A stretch of 64,000 bases of DNA, from positions 29,953,841 through 30,017,840 of the forward strand of contig OY735201.1 of NCBI GenBank assembly GCA_963457665.1, given 5' to 3'. A program made the position numbers and the translations under genes. Shown here in pieces: positions 37,001 through 52,000 of this stretch. The DNA is from Thysanoteuthis rhombus. Taxonomy: Eukaryota > Mollusca > Cephalopoda > Oegopsida > Thysanoteuthidae. The stretch's first letter is position 1. Each line of letters begins with the position of its first letter. The notes beneath the pieces are model-generated. The model was not told the origin of the DNA and did no database searches. It saw nothing but the letters and a program-made list of their open reading frames with translations.

Positions 37001-40000
37001 GAACTCTTGTTTAAAAAATAAACACATGTAGACTGACAGCTATAATATAGGGGAAGCAATTGTAGATTGATCCACTGCAAAATTTCCTGGCTTCTTTCAA
37101 AGTCTTTTGCCCAATCTTCTACAAAATTTCATTTAGATCCATTTGCTTTGATGACATGTTTTTGAAGAATAACCAGCATACATTATTTGACCTATGCTGG
37201 TCTAGCAAAATGGATAATCTGTCAAAGTTCTGGAACCAAGGGTACTAAGAAATATGTAGTGTACATGTATTAACATGCATTATACAAATTATTTACAAAT
37301 GCAGACCAATATCTTTTCATTTTTGTTTTGAACATGCAGCTTCATTCTTCAATCTTCCTAAAGTGTGTGTGGAGAATGGGCAAACCAAAACGCATTCAAG
37401 ACAGTAGGTGAAAATAGTAATTTACACAGTCCATGCAAGACTTCATCTCAGCATTTTAAAAAATACTTACAAATGGTTGAGCTAGAATATAACGGCACAA
37501 TTCCCCAATATATGACGCCACCGTTACTTTATATTGGCAGCAATCTTTCCAGAAAGAGGAAGCAGAAAACTTTCTTTTCAGAACAACTGTAGCACCTGGT
37601 AAGGAGAGAAAAATGAAATATTGTAAAACAAGATATCAGCCTTATTATCCTACTGATGAAATAGTATTGAATACAGTTTAATGCTGCAAAATTATACTTG
37701 CAAAAAGGCAATCTCATCTGGATGTTGGAAAGATGAAGTGGATCACTTTATCATCCTTTCTTATAGAGTGGCCATTTGATCATGTCCATCTCCCAAAGTT
37801 TTGGCAATTAAACATCCTCCCTCTTAGAGCAGTCTAAAGGAGGGATATGCTTTATTTTATATCAAAGTTAAAGAAGATATAGCTCACTTATATGTATATG
37901 TCGGGAGTGATACAAAGTATTCATGCCGACAGCAAAAGAACAGATATCTAAAAATAAATATTCAAAACTTTTACCACAATTATTGGTTAGAAAGAATTCT
38001 TGCATAAAAGTCAAGGAGTCAACCTAAATTAAATGGCATTCAAACAGGAAAATAAAGTTGACAAAATTTGAATGGATTTAGAGTTCACAAGAGCAACGAG
38101 AACATTATTTAAGGAATGACACAAACCAAACTTGACAGTTTTAGTCTAGCCACCTGGCAAGACCATATCTGCAGGTACAGGTTTTTGCCTCTCACACAAA
38201 CACATTCTACCTTAGGTGTGCAACATAAACACACTTCCATTATCATCATCAGTATTTTAACATCCGTCGTTGGACATAGACTTTCCCCAGGATTTGCCAC
38301 GATTCTCTATCATGGGCATTGCGGAGCCAGTATTTCCTTCCATACTCACACACAAATTACAATCAACAAAGCAAGCCTTTTTTTTCTATCATACACACAC
38401 AAGCTTAGACTAAATACTTCTATTCGAGAATATGATTAATCATGGAACTCTCTAATCTAGTTCACAAAAATTTGAACACTTCTAAATATCAAGTTATCAA
38501 CTTGTATAACAGTAGTATTTAGTGAAGGAAATGAGTTTTAGGAACTAGATACATGGTAATATCTATATTACATAGTAAATTTTCAACATGAAAGAAATTG
38601 ATAAGTAGGTATGTGCCCCCACCTCCTTACCACTGGTTGAGTTTTAATAGGCCTTCTATTCCAGTCAAATAATATTGAGCTCGTTGCAAGAAACTATTTT
38701 ACCATCTTTTGCATTAGTTTGAGAAATCTAATTGAATGTTATTTCTATATTACCCACAAGCTTTTTTTGTCTCTCATTCAACCAACATATAAAAAATCAT
38801 CAACTTCTTTGCCTACCTCTATTCTTCTCAGCTGACACTAAAAAGGAGATAAATCTACATTGAGCGTATTTCCAGAACAGCGAAGGTAGCTTATGACATG
38901 TACATCCATAAACTGACTACTTTACTCCTCTACTTTAGACCCAATATAATGTGGAATCACTTATAATGCTGTTTGAGCATAGATCCCCAATTTTCAAAAC
39001 ATTAAATTTGGCTCTCAATATATTAGCTAAATGCAAAGACCGCCAGTGAATCAGGTTCGACCAACTTCGATAAAAACATTTCAATGTCGATGAAAAAAAC
39101 CATTACCCCTTTTCCTTCCATCTGTCGCTAAAAAGATTACTAATGTAATCAATATCTAAGTTTTGTCACCTTCTAGAGAGGTGTCATAATTATTTAAAAA
39201 TTTTACACTTATTTCTGTCTTCCTGATGGACTAGCCTCACCTAATCCCCACCCTCATGGTTTTCTCTTCATTTCTGCACAAATTATAAGGGTGAATTTTC
39301 AAGGGGGGGGGCTAGACCTGGTTTGTGGTTTAAAAATGGGAAATTCATTACAACGCAAACTTACTTATAATGTAGTAGAAAATTATGGACCCCAACTTAT
39401 ACATTAAAGGGGGTCTACGGTGTATTATTATTGCACAGGTTGAATTTAACATGCTGGAAGATATAGATCAAAATGGATGATGGAGTCTAAATAAGGCCAT
39501 AAAGTGATCACCACCACTTGATATACATAAAATTTTTGATGCATAATTGAAAAATTTGTTTTGCCATTACCAACCTGAGCGGACTTTTTGTTTATCAGGT
39601 TTAATGTTTTGTCACACGTAGCTTCATACTTTAAAAGGCTGTTTTGATGTAACCCGTGAATAGCTTGGTAATGAGTCCTCCACAGGCAGAGGAAAAAATG
39701 TGTTATCAGCCATGGATCCTATCCCCTTAGTTTTGGCAATTAAACATACTACCTCCAAAAAGCAGTCAAAGGGGAGGATGTTAAGGTAATTGGATTAGGT
39801 TCTGGCAGCAATTTCATCAAGCTTTCCAAATTGATTATAAGGCTAGATGGAAATCTCTGAAAGGAGCTAAAGTATGGAAGGAAGAAAGATCTTAATGATG
39901 ACAATGATTTCCATGGAATAAAATGACAAACACATACAATTTTTTTTTCTGTTTCTTTAGGTCAAGAGGAGAAAGTCCTTTTAATTGTTTTGCCATTGCC

Positions 40001-43000
40001 AAGGGAAAATACAGTTATCTCATCTGATTTTGAAATACTTTATTGTTTCTCTTCTACAAATACCATACCATAAGCAGATGCTTCAAAATGAGTTTCAAAC
40101 TATCGGGCATTGATTATTCAATCTATGAAACTATCGAGGTTGCAGGTGCATTTCATTGGGGGAGGAGCTTCTACTTCATTAATGGTATTTTTTCATTCTT
40201 GAAAGTAAACACTTTTGACAAAACAATCACTTTTTGTCTTGATAGAATAAAAAAAGTTTACATTCACAAATCCATGGCAAGGTAAAGTGACAAGATTGAC
40301 GCATACAGATTGAACAAGTATCTTCACACATTACATTCAGTATAATCATTACATTTACATATGCATAAGATCTGCAATATCATTGTGGTACAAATACATA
40401 ACTGCATCTTTCATTATGCAATCTGCACTGATGATTGAGAACTAAATTCATCTCCAAAACTTTTGGAATTAAAAATGGCAAGATATGATTTTATCCATTA
40501 AATTTCCAAAATAAAATTCTATCTCTCCTGTAGATTGACAACCAATTTTTGACCACTGAATCATTATGAGACAAGGTTGCATCCTCACCAAAAAACTGGA
40601 ATTCGAATGAGGCATACAGACTGAATGTAGCTGCACATTGTACCCCTATGTATAATATGTCAACACTAATTTGAGTTGAAACAGGGGAAGTCTTGAAAAA
40701 GTTTGCCATGCAATCAATGGAAATCATCATCAGACCATTGATGAGATATCTGAGGTGAATGCTTTGTCTTGGACTTCATGCCAGCATATGATAACGGATG
40801 ATTTGAAGACAAAATGTTTCCTCAACATTTGTGTCTCGTCTGCTCACAGAGGATAAAAAAAACAAAACAAATCGTTTGAATGTGGGCCATGATTTGAGGG
40901 AACAAATTTTTTTTCCCAAAGTTGTGACTGGGGATGAGTCTATAATTCCCATTATTTTGAAGTATCCCTTTATTTGCCTCATAAGTAAACCAAAACTATG
41001 AAAAGTTGAACTTTAAACTAATTTCCATTCATAATTACTACATAGTTTATGCTTCCATAATTTGTTGGTAAATACCTTTACAGTCAGAAGCTAAGATTTG
41101 CTCTCAACTTTTCCCATCATGAACATATTTGAACCTAACAAAATTACTATCATGTAAAAATTGCAGTCTAACTTATAGCGCAAAAAAAAAAAATTATAGC
41201 TTGAAAGGTTCTTTAACACCAGGAAATACAGAAATGATGTGAATCTATAGAAGCTTCAGAAACCAGATAGAAAAATGGATTCCTACATATGATCGTTGGG
41301 TGGGTAAGGAATAACATTGTCCAAATAATTGTAGCAATAGTAATATGTAGTGACGGCAGATATTTCAAGTGAATAAAATCGAGGAGAGTTATTTCCCTTT
41401 GATTATCTTCAATATATTTACAATGGGTGGGGGGAGCAATAATCCTACCTGGAAATGGTTACGCAAGAGAAGATAGCTAGGTTAATAGTCACTTCCCCTG
41501 TTGGAAACGCTTCCCAACAAAAAGGAAGTCATGAAATAAAAATAAATTGATCATAATCCTCACCTGCACTAAAAAGAAAGGAAAAAAAAAAAAAAAACGA
41601 TTTTTCTGTCTGTCCCATTTCGCTCTATATTATGTGTTTCTGATTTTTATGGTTGTAGGATTGTAATCACAAGAAGTGTCTTAATTCAATCAAACAGCAC
41701 AAAATGATATTGTAATACGATATAATTATACTTACATTTCATAAACGGACTAAACACAGGAGCTACAAAAAAAGCTTTAGTATTCAGTTTTTTTAAAGAG
41801 GGAATTTTATTTTATTTTTTTATAGCTGACAGACTGTCAAATGGAATAAGAAAATAATGGTAATTTTATTTAATAAATTAAATATATTTGCCTTTTTTTT
41901 TCCTTTCCACTTTTTTTCTGCTTACATCACCCGCTGATTTTCAACGGTAATTACTACCAGACCAAAAAATTTTGGTCGACTCATAATTAAATTTCAAAAT
42001 GAAATTCTTTAAACGAAAAAGTGATAAATTCAAGTTATTTTGTGCTGTTGAATTAGATTAAGAAACTTTTTGAGACTACAAACTCAAGTGCATGTAAGGA
42101 TCTTTTATTAATCTATTTCTATTTTGAACGTTTTTTTTTTGTTTTTTCTAAATGCTTTCAACAGGGGAAACGACTTAGTCCATACAATTAACATAGTTAT
42201 TTTCTCTTGCAGAAGTATTTCCAGGTCAGAATTATTTCTGGAACCCATCACTTTATCTTTTAGGATAGAAAGATGAATAACAGAGGCAATAGGATTCACA
42301 AGGAAACAGTATATATTAGAAGTATCAAAAATATTTTCGTTTTTCACAGGCCTTTACTCAAGAGCTTATTTTATATACACATCTAAAGACTATTTATAAC
42401 TACACTATCTCATTATAAGGGGAAGGAAATATAACAAAATCTGACCATATTGCCCCAAACAGGTTCTAGAGTTTTAAGGTTGGTGACTTGACCCTTGGAA
42501 TAAAGCCTAGAAACTGACAACCATCAATCGTTGATTATGATGGTTTGAAACAAAAACTAAAAACCCAACCCCTCAAAAACTTTTAGAAGAGCTTGGATCA
42601 TTGAAAGACACCATATGTTGAGCATTATTTGAAGTTCAAAAAACATACAGGAGCACGCAAGTTGATACCAAAAAAAAAGTAAAATACTTTTGATACATAC
42701 TAAATTAAAAAAAGAACAAAAAAAAAAACAGACCATAGATGTGCTAGTTGGATGTTTAGTGCCCTTGAAAACCCCTTCTTTTCAATGCTCCCATCTGTAA
42801 AAGCCTTTCCCTCTAGGAGATCCTTAATTCAACACTAATATCATAGTGAAATACAATTTCATTCATGCAATTAGGGCATGTTTGTATTTTGACATAGTAG
42901 AATCAAAGTCCATGTTTTGATGATGAAATAATAAAATATTAGAGAAGTGAAAAAAGATTCATAGAAGGAGTGGGAAGGGATGCTTTATGGAGATGTTGTG

Positions 43001-46000
43001 AGGTGGTTGCTATGTTGATTTGTCTGTCAGTCAATCAGTCAGAGTCAGCGATTGCTGCTATGGATGCTATCGCATCTAAAAAAGAAAGAGTCTCACCTGT
43101 GCTGAGAGCAACATTCAAACCAAGAAACAAGCCACTTGAATGGTACATGGGTAAAGTAACATAGAGGACATCAGAACTAGTTATCCCAAGAATAAGACTT
43201 AACCGAACTGCCCCAAGTAACTTGACATTATAAATATTACAAGCCTTTGGTAAACCTGAAAAGAAAAAAAAGAACATATTTTAAAAACACTTAAAATGGC
43301 TACAATAAGTAAAAAGTTATAACAAAATCTTCAAAGCGATAAGATTTGGCTAAACAAAAAAAAGTTTTGTTTAGTCATGCATTATTAACGTTATCATATC
43401 CAAGTGAAGTTTTCAAAGGGATTAAAAATGCAAACTTGATGACAAGAAGGAAGGCTGCACCCTTTTTTTTCTTTTAATAGGACAAAATTTTTCTTATTTG
43501 TGGTACCTAATATTATTTATTATACTAGCATAGTACCCATAAAAAATAATGGGATTATTTCAGTAAGCATCTTAAATAGATGATTTTTCAACTTTCAAAG
43601 GATTTAAGTTGAGACGTATAATCACAAGAGAAAACCTTTTATTTTAAAATTTGGAACGAAAATTTACTTTTTAGAAATTTCATCCTTTATTAGGTAAGTA
43701 CTGAAGTTTTGGCAATATTTTGTTCAAGTGACACCTGCCATTTTCAGCATTTTAGATCATTGGCAATATTTACTATGTAAGATCATATGTGTGAATTTCT
43801 CCAGCTTATAAGAGAATCTAGTTTTTTAAGAAAAGATGTATCTATCTTGACAGCATACAAAAGCATAACTTGGAATGAATGATGCAACAGACATTGAACC
43901 TAAGCTCTTGATTAAAAAGAATTCACAAACAATAATCGTGTCAGTTAGTACAGTATTTTGAAAACAAAGGATTTTTCCTGGAAAATAAGAATGGAATTTC
44001 ATTTTAGTTTATTGATTAATATCTTCTCAAAATTTCATAAAGGTGGAAAGAATTATTTTCTCAATTGTTAGACCGCAACTATCTTGATAGATTCAACTTT
44101 CCCAGACCAACTGAAGACTGTCAGCATCTTTTTAAAAGCAACTGATACAAATGAAGTAATCTCATGTGATTGTACTCATTTTAGATATTTAGAAATCTGG
44201 GTTAGGATAGAATAAATATGAGTTTGCTTCCATGTTTTTTTTCCTGTTTGGACATGCATCCACCAAAATCACTTTCAAGAATCTAAAGGAAGAAAATAGA
44301 AATAAAAAGTTTGGAAAAAAAAGAAGGAAAGAGCTTACCCGTTGTACCAGATGTGTATACGTAACAGCTAATGGACATCTTGTTTATACATTCTCTCACA
44401 GAAGGATGAATGGGTTTAATGGAGGCAGTGCTGAGGATTTTATCAAAAGATTTGAAGAATGGGCAAATGCAGATGTTCTCATTGTTAACATTCGAACAGG
44501 CAACATAAATGTCCAAATTTTTGTCCAACTGGTCCTTGATGTTTTCAATATTGGCTTGAATCATCGGATCTGGAAACAAGAATAAAAAAAGGTCTTAGAG
44601 ATACCAATCCTGGTTTCAAATAAAAAGTAGCATTTCACATGAAGTTGGAAAAATGTACATGTATTCCCTCTATGATGATGATATAAAAGTAACACCGATA
44701 GAATTTCCATGGATCCAGCTAGTAATTATCATTATAATCATTTATATAAATTTGCTGTCTTATTTTTCTTCTCTTTGGGCATGTATCCAGCAGAATTACT
44801 TTAAAAAATCCAAGCAAATTGGATCTTCAAACAAGAATTCGAAAAGTCTTTGAAAATCTAATTCTAGTTTCAAACAAAATACAGATTTTCACATGAGCAA
44901 TTTCTCCACCAAGTAAGAAAACTTTTCAGATAATTTCAACTTTGGTTATCATAGAGTTATTGTCAAGCACGTCAAACTCCAATAAATAAGATTAGAACAT
45001 AAAAAGAAGCATCATTCTGACATATAGTTTATTCTTGAAGACTCCCCCATGGATCATAAAACTGCAACCATTCTACTGCAGTTCCAGTCAAAGGTTGAAT
45101 TTTACAGGGTAAAGTCACAAACGCAACTACAACCACTTCTCCTTTACCAGGGATTGGAACCATCAATGCTGACTACATTATCAGCAGTTCTATTTTCTGT
45201 TGGAGTAACTATCTCTTATATGGATTGCAATATAGGGCTAAAAGGTTCTAACTTCCCTGCTATTTACCCATAGCTGGAGGGAGAAGTGGAATCATGCCTT
45301 AACCAAGGGCGTGAGTGCAAAGTGAACATAAACAGCCTTGGCCAAAACCTGAACTCAGTCTGCTGATTCGATTTTCTATCCCAGTAACTGTTATGCCACT
45401 CTGCACCACCTATTCTGACATAGTGCACAAAAATTCTGTCCAAACAACATCTCTCTTCAGAAGACAATATTTTGTAAATGAACTTTGGCAGTTCATACAT
45501 TCCAATGAAAACCTTTGAGCAAAATTTGAATATCATAATTCATACAATCTGTTGACAGTAATGGTTGACAAAAATTTATGATAGTTGACAATGCTTCATC
45601 TAATAGAAAAAAAAAAAAAGATAAAATGACTTTCACTAATAGAACTGTACCTTTTCACAAACATATTCAAATATATGCAAATTAAAAAGTCAAATGAAAT
45701 GGATCAATGTAAATGAGCATTCTCATGAATACAATTATGGCTACAGTCAGAGATTTACTGATGTAAGCTTTTGATGAGAGATAGTGAGAATTCAAGCCGA
45801 GGCCCTTTCAATAGTCCCAGTGCACGCATGGAAAAGAGAGGAGTCCAGAGGAATACTAAACAAGGAGAGTATATAATTTCCTCAATTGATACAAAGCGAT
45901 ATGTGGTGACAGCTGCTCAGTATGGTGATGATTAGTGAGCAGTTGCCAGAGCCAATGAATGTAAATGAAGTACAGCTAGACGCAGGGTTGTTGAAGGCTT

Positions 46001-49000
46001 GGATCCTCTGAAAATAAAGGCATATGGAGGTATGAAACCAAGTGTCCAGAAGTTTCAGGTATGCCACAGACAATCCCTGATTAGCATTTTGGGGGAAAAC
46101 TGTCAGGATACATTTAAAAATTAGGCAGATTGCATCAAATTCTGAACCCAAATGTAGTTATCTTGATGGGGCTTGTTTTAGAATCAAGAAGGTGACTGCT
46201 GTTCCTGTTAATATCAATATTTTTACAGATAGAAGGAAGAGGAAAAAATTGCTCAGATCTCCAAGAAAACTGAATCCATCATTTAATGGAAATATAACAA
46301 GATGTAGATTCTGTGATTCTAAATATCACTGGGTCAAAGAATGCCCAGACAAACCTTGCAATATTTATATGACAGGAGATTAGTATGACTCTTGAAGAAC
46401 AGAAATTGTTGACACCACACTGATGGCGTTGTCAATCCAGCTTTTGTCTCCTCAAGCATTAACTGAAAGTATACATAAAATATCCATACCTCACATAAAC
46501 GAATCACCTTAGTTGGCGCATATACTAGAACTAATAATATAAATATAATGATAATGAAGACTAGTCTTACATGTGAAATACTAATAAGTTAGAAAATAGT
46601 GAGGGAGATATAAAGAAAATAATTCTGAGCTGGAATAGATAAGGTGATAATAAAAGAATATCTTTGATAAACAATAAATTGGTCAGTTTCAAGATTCCCA
46701 AGGAGGAATGTGTGAAAGAAGCAAGAATTTCCAAGTAAGTATTGTAAAGCTTCCACTTATAAGATTGATATAATATAGAGTACATCCAGCAGAAAAATAA
46801 GGAAACAAGTATTTATTGACATGGGAACAGTTAGAGATTCATAGATAATAGTCCGTCTGATAATGAGACCAATGGTACAGTGGAAAATGAGCACTTGGAT
46901 GGTACTGAGACCAAAAATGAGTTAAGGTTTACTGAACAAGTTTTCATTAAAGACTAAAGTGGTTGATATTAGAGATCTGAAAAAGTTCAAACTTGAGAAT
47001 TGAAGGAATCATTAAGTACATCGAGACGCGGAGGACTTGGGTCAAAAATGTATTTTCGCCAGATGGATCATTTGCTATGAAGGTGATGAAATTAAAGGAA
47101 AAGCTGACTCTTGGGATTATCTTATCCACTATAGCTCAAAGGAAAATAGAAAATTAACTTTATCAATATTAAAACAGCATTTTTGCAAGGGGGGAGAAGA
47201 TTCAGAGGAAAGTGTATCTTTGGAGGCTAATGCGATGGAAAAAAATTGGCTTATGAATCAAAAGCATTTATGGCCTAGCAGATGCATTTAAAAAATGGTA
47301 TTAAAAAAGGGAAAAAGACATTTGTGAAGACACTTGGTGGTAATATTTTTAAAGTGGACCCCATTAAATTTTCTTGGGCATGATACACAAAGTTTAGATG
47401 GGAATTCTAGTTGTGCACATGGATGACTTTCTCTGAGCAGGGACAGGATTTTTTTTAAAATATGGTGGTTGTGAGGCAAAAGGAAATTCTCGAAGTCAGC
47501 AAAGAAGCTTGTGATTCCTTCAAGTATTCAGGTTTGTGTTTATCACAGGAATGTGACTGAATTACTTCAAGTCAAAAACACTATGCATGCATCTTGAAAC
47601 AAATAACAATACATAGGCATAGATTGAAAGATTCATCTTTATCCTCAACTGAAAAATCTATACCATAGTAAAAAGTTGGACAGTTAGTCTGGCTGAAGCA
47701 AATCATCCTGACATTGCTTTTACTGCTACTGCTATGTTATGTTGAGTCAATAAAAGCACAGTTGTGGATCTCAAGAGAGTGAACAAAATAATATGGGAAG
47801 TTCCAGCTGAAGATTTCACTGAAAATTATCATGATCTTGGTGTTGTTTACAGATACTTCTTCTGAGAAAAAGTGGTTTTGTCTTCCTTGAGACAGCTGAC
47901 TATGCTATTCGTCTGGGTACCTTATATAGTGAATTGGTTAATAATGGTCATAGCCAGGTGAGTTTCCCAACTTAATGACTTATTGATAATAGGGATTCGT
48001 ATTAGGTTGTGCATGTGGAGAAAAGACTGAGGATCAAGATTAATGCCCTGAAAGAAAGGTTGGAACAATATGAGATTACAGCCATCAACTGGATTAAGAC
48101 AACAAAGCAGTGGCCAACATGTTAAAGTTAGTCATAGTCCATGATACCATGTGCTGAAGCAACTGCCCTACAACCAAAAAGATAGTAACCAAGGAAGTGT
48201 CGATTCCAAAGATGGGGGTAGGGTTAGGGTCTCCTTTTCCTAGATTCTATATATCACACTCTCCCTACCAAGTCTCCTTTGGTTTTGTACCAGACTTGAA
48301 TAAGCTGAGTAATAAAATTTAAATGCATACATGATAAAAGCACTGCATGGTGATTGCAGGAGACTTAAACCGCTTGTTGACTGCAGCAAGATTTAGAGAT
48401 GGGCTTAGTAAATATCAATATCAATAAGAGTGCCATACACCTGTCATGTCCAATTGTTTGGTTTTGAAGTGTTCATCTGGAAGGAGTTTTTAAAATCCTT
48501 CAAAAGTTCATGATGAAAAAAAAAAAAATGAAAAGAAAGAGAGAGGAAGAGGGTAAAGGAGGACGTCTGTACAGTGATATCAGTTTTAGTGCTAGCATGT
48601 ATTGCCATGTACCACTTTTTCTTGTTCTTTAGTGAAGTGAATTAATTCTTTTTATATTGCTATTACAGTCCTAAGAGTTGAAAGCACCATTCTTTTCTCA
48701 GTGGAACATGTCTTTTTCTTGCCCTGCTTTTGAGGGATTGAAGCAATTTTCAACAGAAATCTAGACACTGTCACTATATTACTTACATGTGTCAACAACC
48801 ATGATGGTTACCAGGAACAGCCTGTTCTCAAAATGTTTAGATATGGTAACTGTGATATTAATCAAAAACCTGAAAATATCAATAAACAATTGTTCATTCT
48901 TTCGCTAATTTGTCCCTCATTGAATGCTCCTCCAGCCAAAGTTAGCTTCTTTTTTTTTTTTTCTCGTAAATCGGACACTTTAGTTGAAAACTAAGTATCA

Positions 49001-52000
49001 TTTTGAATAAATATTTATTATTATCTAATGCCTATACGCTGGGTAAGACAAAGCCACCCCTGAGCTTTAAATATCTTATTCAGCACTGTTCTCCGTGCCT
49101 GCCTATCTACGGCTAATAGAGTTATCAGTGTTAATTCCAAATCTTCTTCTGCAAGTGCTCAACCTGTGTTGGCGAGTTTATCCAGGCCATAATTAGTTTC
49201 ACGGGCAAGGGTCGTCCATGGCCTCCCTCTGTATTTCCCCTTGTCTGACTTATGGTTGAAAATTACATAGTTTGTGGGGATGTTTGTCATGCCTCATAAT
49301 GTGGCCTGGAAATTCCTGGTTGGCTTCTCTGATGGTTCTTTCTTCGAATATCTCTGTTTGATATCTGATACATCAAAAAACATCAGTTGTCTTCTGTGAA
49401 AGGCATCCAGTTTGTCTTCTCCTTTGTTTGTTAGGCTTCAAGTGCTGCTGTAAGGCAGGATTGGTTTGATGAGGATCCTATATAGTTTCAACTGTTATCA
49501 AATTTTTTAATGCAGTGGCTGCTAAAAGTTTTTGTTTGTCTACATCCTCTTTACCACTTTGTAGTGATCCCAATGTCTATCTCTTCCTCCATTCCTTATT
49601 CCTTTCATTCTGTTCCCTTTTTCATTGTTGTACATTCAGTTTTGCCATGTTTCATTTTAAGGTTGAATTTCATCATGAGTGTCTCCAGTTTTTTGAAGTA
49701 TCTGTGTTTTTCCAGGCTGAGGAAATCTACTTTGTCCCCATATGCTATCCTATTGGGTAGTATATCATGGTTTGAAGTAGATAAATGAGCAAATCTAATG
49801 CAAGAAGTTTGAAAAATTGAGGTCAAGCTGAAGAAGATCAATCTCAGAGAAAGCCAAGACTACTTTGCGTTCAGAAAATATTTATGGGTAAACAGAAGAA
49901 CATAAAATGACAAACAATTTGAATTTTTCCAAAAACCAGATATTTTCATAGCGCCAGTTTAAACATGTGATTAAGGTATACCAAAGATGAAAAAATAGGC
50001 CTCCCCTGTTATAACACCGCTGTTGGGGTCTAAGAAAGCCAACTGTGTTATAACCAAGCCATGATAACTAAAGGGTGGGTTATGGAAATATAGATAGATG
50101 GAAATTAGTAGCTATCACCCACCGTATGGTGACTAAGTGAGATATGAATTAATGAACATTCTTTAGAGATTGTTTTTTATCAAATAACTATTTGGCTTTG
50201 TAATGTTGGATATACTTTACTTTAAAACATTCCTCTATGTTTATTGAGTATGCATACCAAATTTAGTTGGGCAAAATAAGACTTGAAGAAATACAAAAAA
50301 ATAGATAGAAATCAGTTCATTATTTTTATGAGAAAAAATGCAGACCCTACATATATGGCCTATTCTGGAACTATTCTAGGCACAGGATAAAGAAAAAAAT
50401 TAAAAAAAGAAGTGGTTCAACGGACAATAGACCATTAATACAAATGGGAGTCATAGAAAAAATTGAAAATTAATTGAATAGATTAGTTCAAATTTCCAAC
50501 TAAAATTGTTCAAAATGGGAAAAAAAGTATGAAAATTTGCATACTGATAATTTTTCAACATAATTCCGTATAATAAGAGACCACACACGATCTGACCGAA
50601 ACAGCAGCTACCATCTTTATTTCAAGATTGCCACCATCAGAAAAAAATTGCAACGTAGATTAATTGGAATTGGCAACATATTAAAGCATATTAATTGAAA
50701 TTTCAACCAGAATCTTTAGAAATGTATGGAGAAAAAGTATGAAAAGGTGCATACTGGCAGATTTATAAAAATTCTTTTTTATTACAGGGGAGATGCACCA
50801 TCTTCATTAAAAATTCAAATAGAATAGTTCAAAATGAGAAAAAAAGGTGAAATATTGCAAGGTGGTTGATTTTTTTTAATGCTCTTTCATATATACAGGA
50901 TCTGACAAAAACTTTGGCTGCTTTCTGTATTCAAAATGGCCTCCATAAAAAAATAATCTGTAATATTTTACTCAACTGCCAGTTCTATATCAACCAATAC
51001 ACTCATTTATATCTATGGATATGATGCATAATCAAATGTTTCTACGCACAAGAAATTGAATTCAATTGTATTTTACTTTACTAAATCACAATATTTATAC
51101 ATGATATATCACATTGCTCACATTATATTTGGAATTGGTGTGGAACTTTCAACAATAATGCGGTTCTCTGATCCCCTTTTTTGCCTTGTTAAGCCCTTCA
51201 AGCTGTTATGGCTGCATCGATCACACACCGCATTCAGATGCTTTAGACTTCCCAAGGTGCTTATCAAGGTGTGAAGACTTCTTCTAAATTGTAACCAAAT
51301 ATGGCAGAGTCATATAAAATTTTTGCATTTACCTCAAGGGTGTCGTAATCTGAAGCTGTATCAGCCTTTCAAAGCATTCAATGAGGTTTGGCTCCACCCA
51401 TTGCCTCAGCTCAAAAAGAGAAGATGGTGCTCTCTCTATCTCATGTCTGAAAAATTCATCCATATCTCTATTTCTGGAATGACAGGAAATGTTCAGTCTG
51501 CCAAATACTCCACTTATTTTTCAGAGCCCTAATTTGACATGAAGTTTTTGACTGTCTCATGAATAATGTTACATGGAAAATGGTGATGTTGTTTTCTTGA
51601 GATGCTATGTGATGCTCAAGTTACTCAAGTTTTTCAAGTCGATCATTAGCACAGGAATCATATTGGGATTGCCCAATTACTTTTCAAAAGTTTCAATCAG
51701 TGATCCAAGCAACTTCTGGGCCAACAGTAATCTTCTTGATCTGTTATTCTAATTACACAGCCTTCTCCTTTGATTATGTCTTTCGTTTGTTCATGGGCTT
51801 GGTCCATGGCCATGGTCAAGACCACATGGACTGATTTTTGTACAACAAAGTTATTCCTTTCTAATTCCTTATAAACTCAAGGTACTTGTAGTGGTACATG
51901 TATTTGATATAAATGGGTTGTCATGGTACATAGTTTGTATGGTCCAGTTAGAACATACATGGAACAATCTGTCCAAGGCAATGAATGTAGAGTTTGAAAT

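Noticed and set aside
44232-44585. 117-codon plus-strand frame
   Set aside because: Antisense shadow of SLC27A exon 3.
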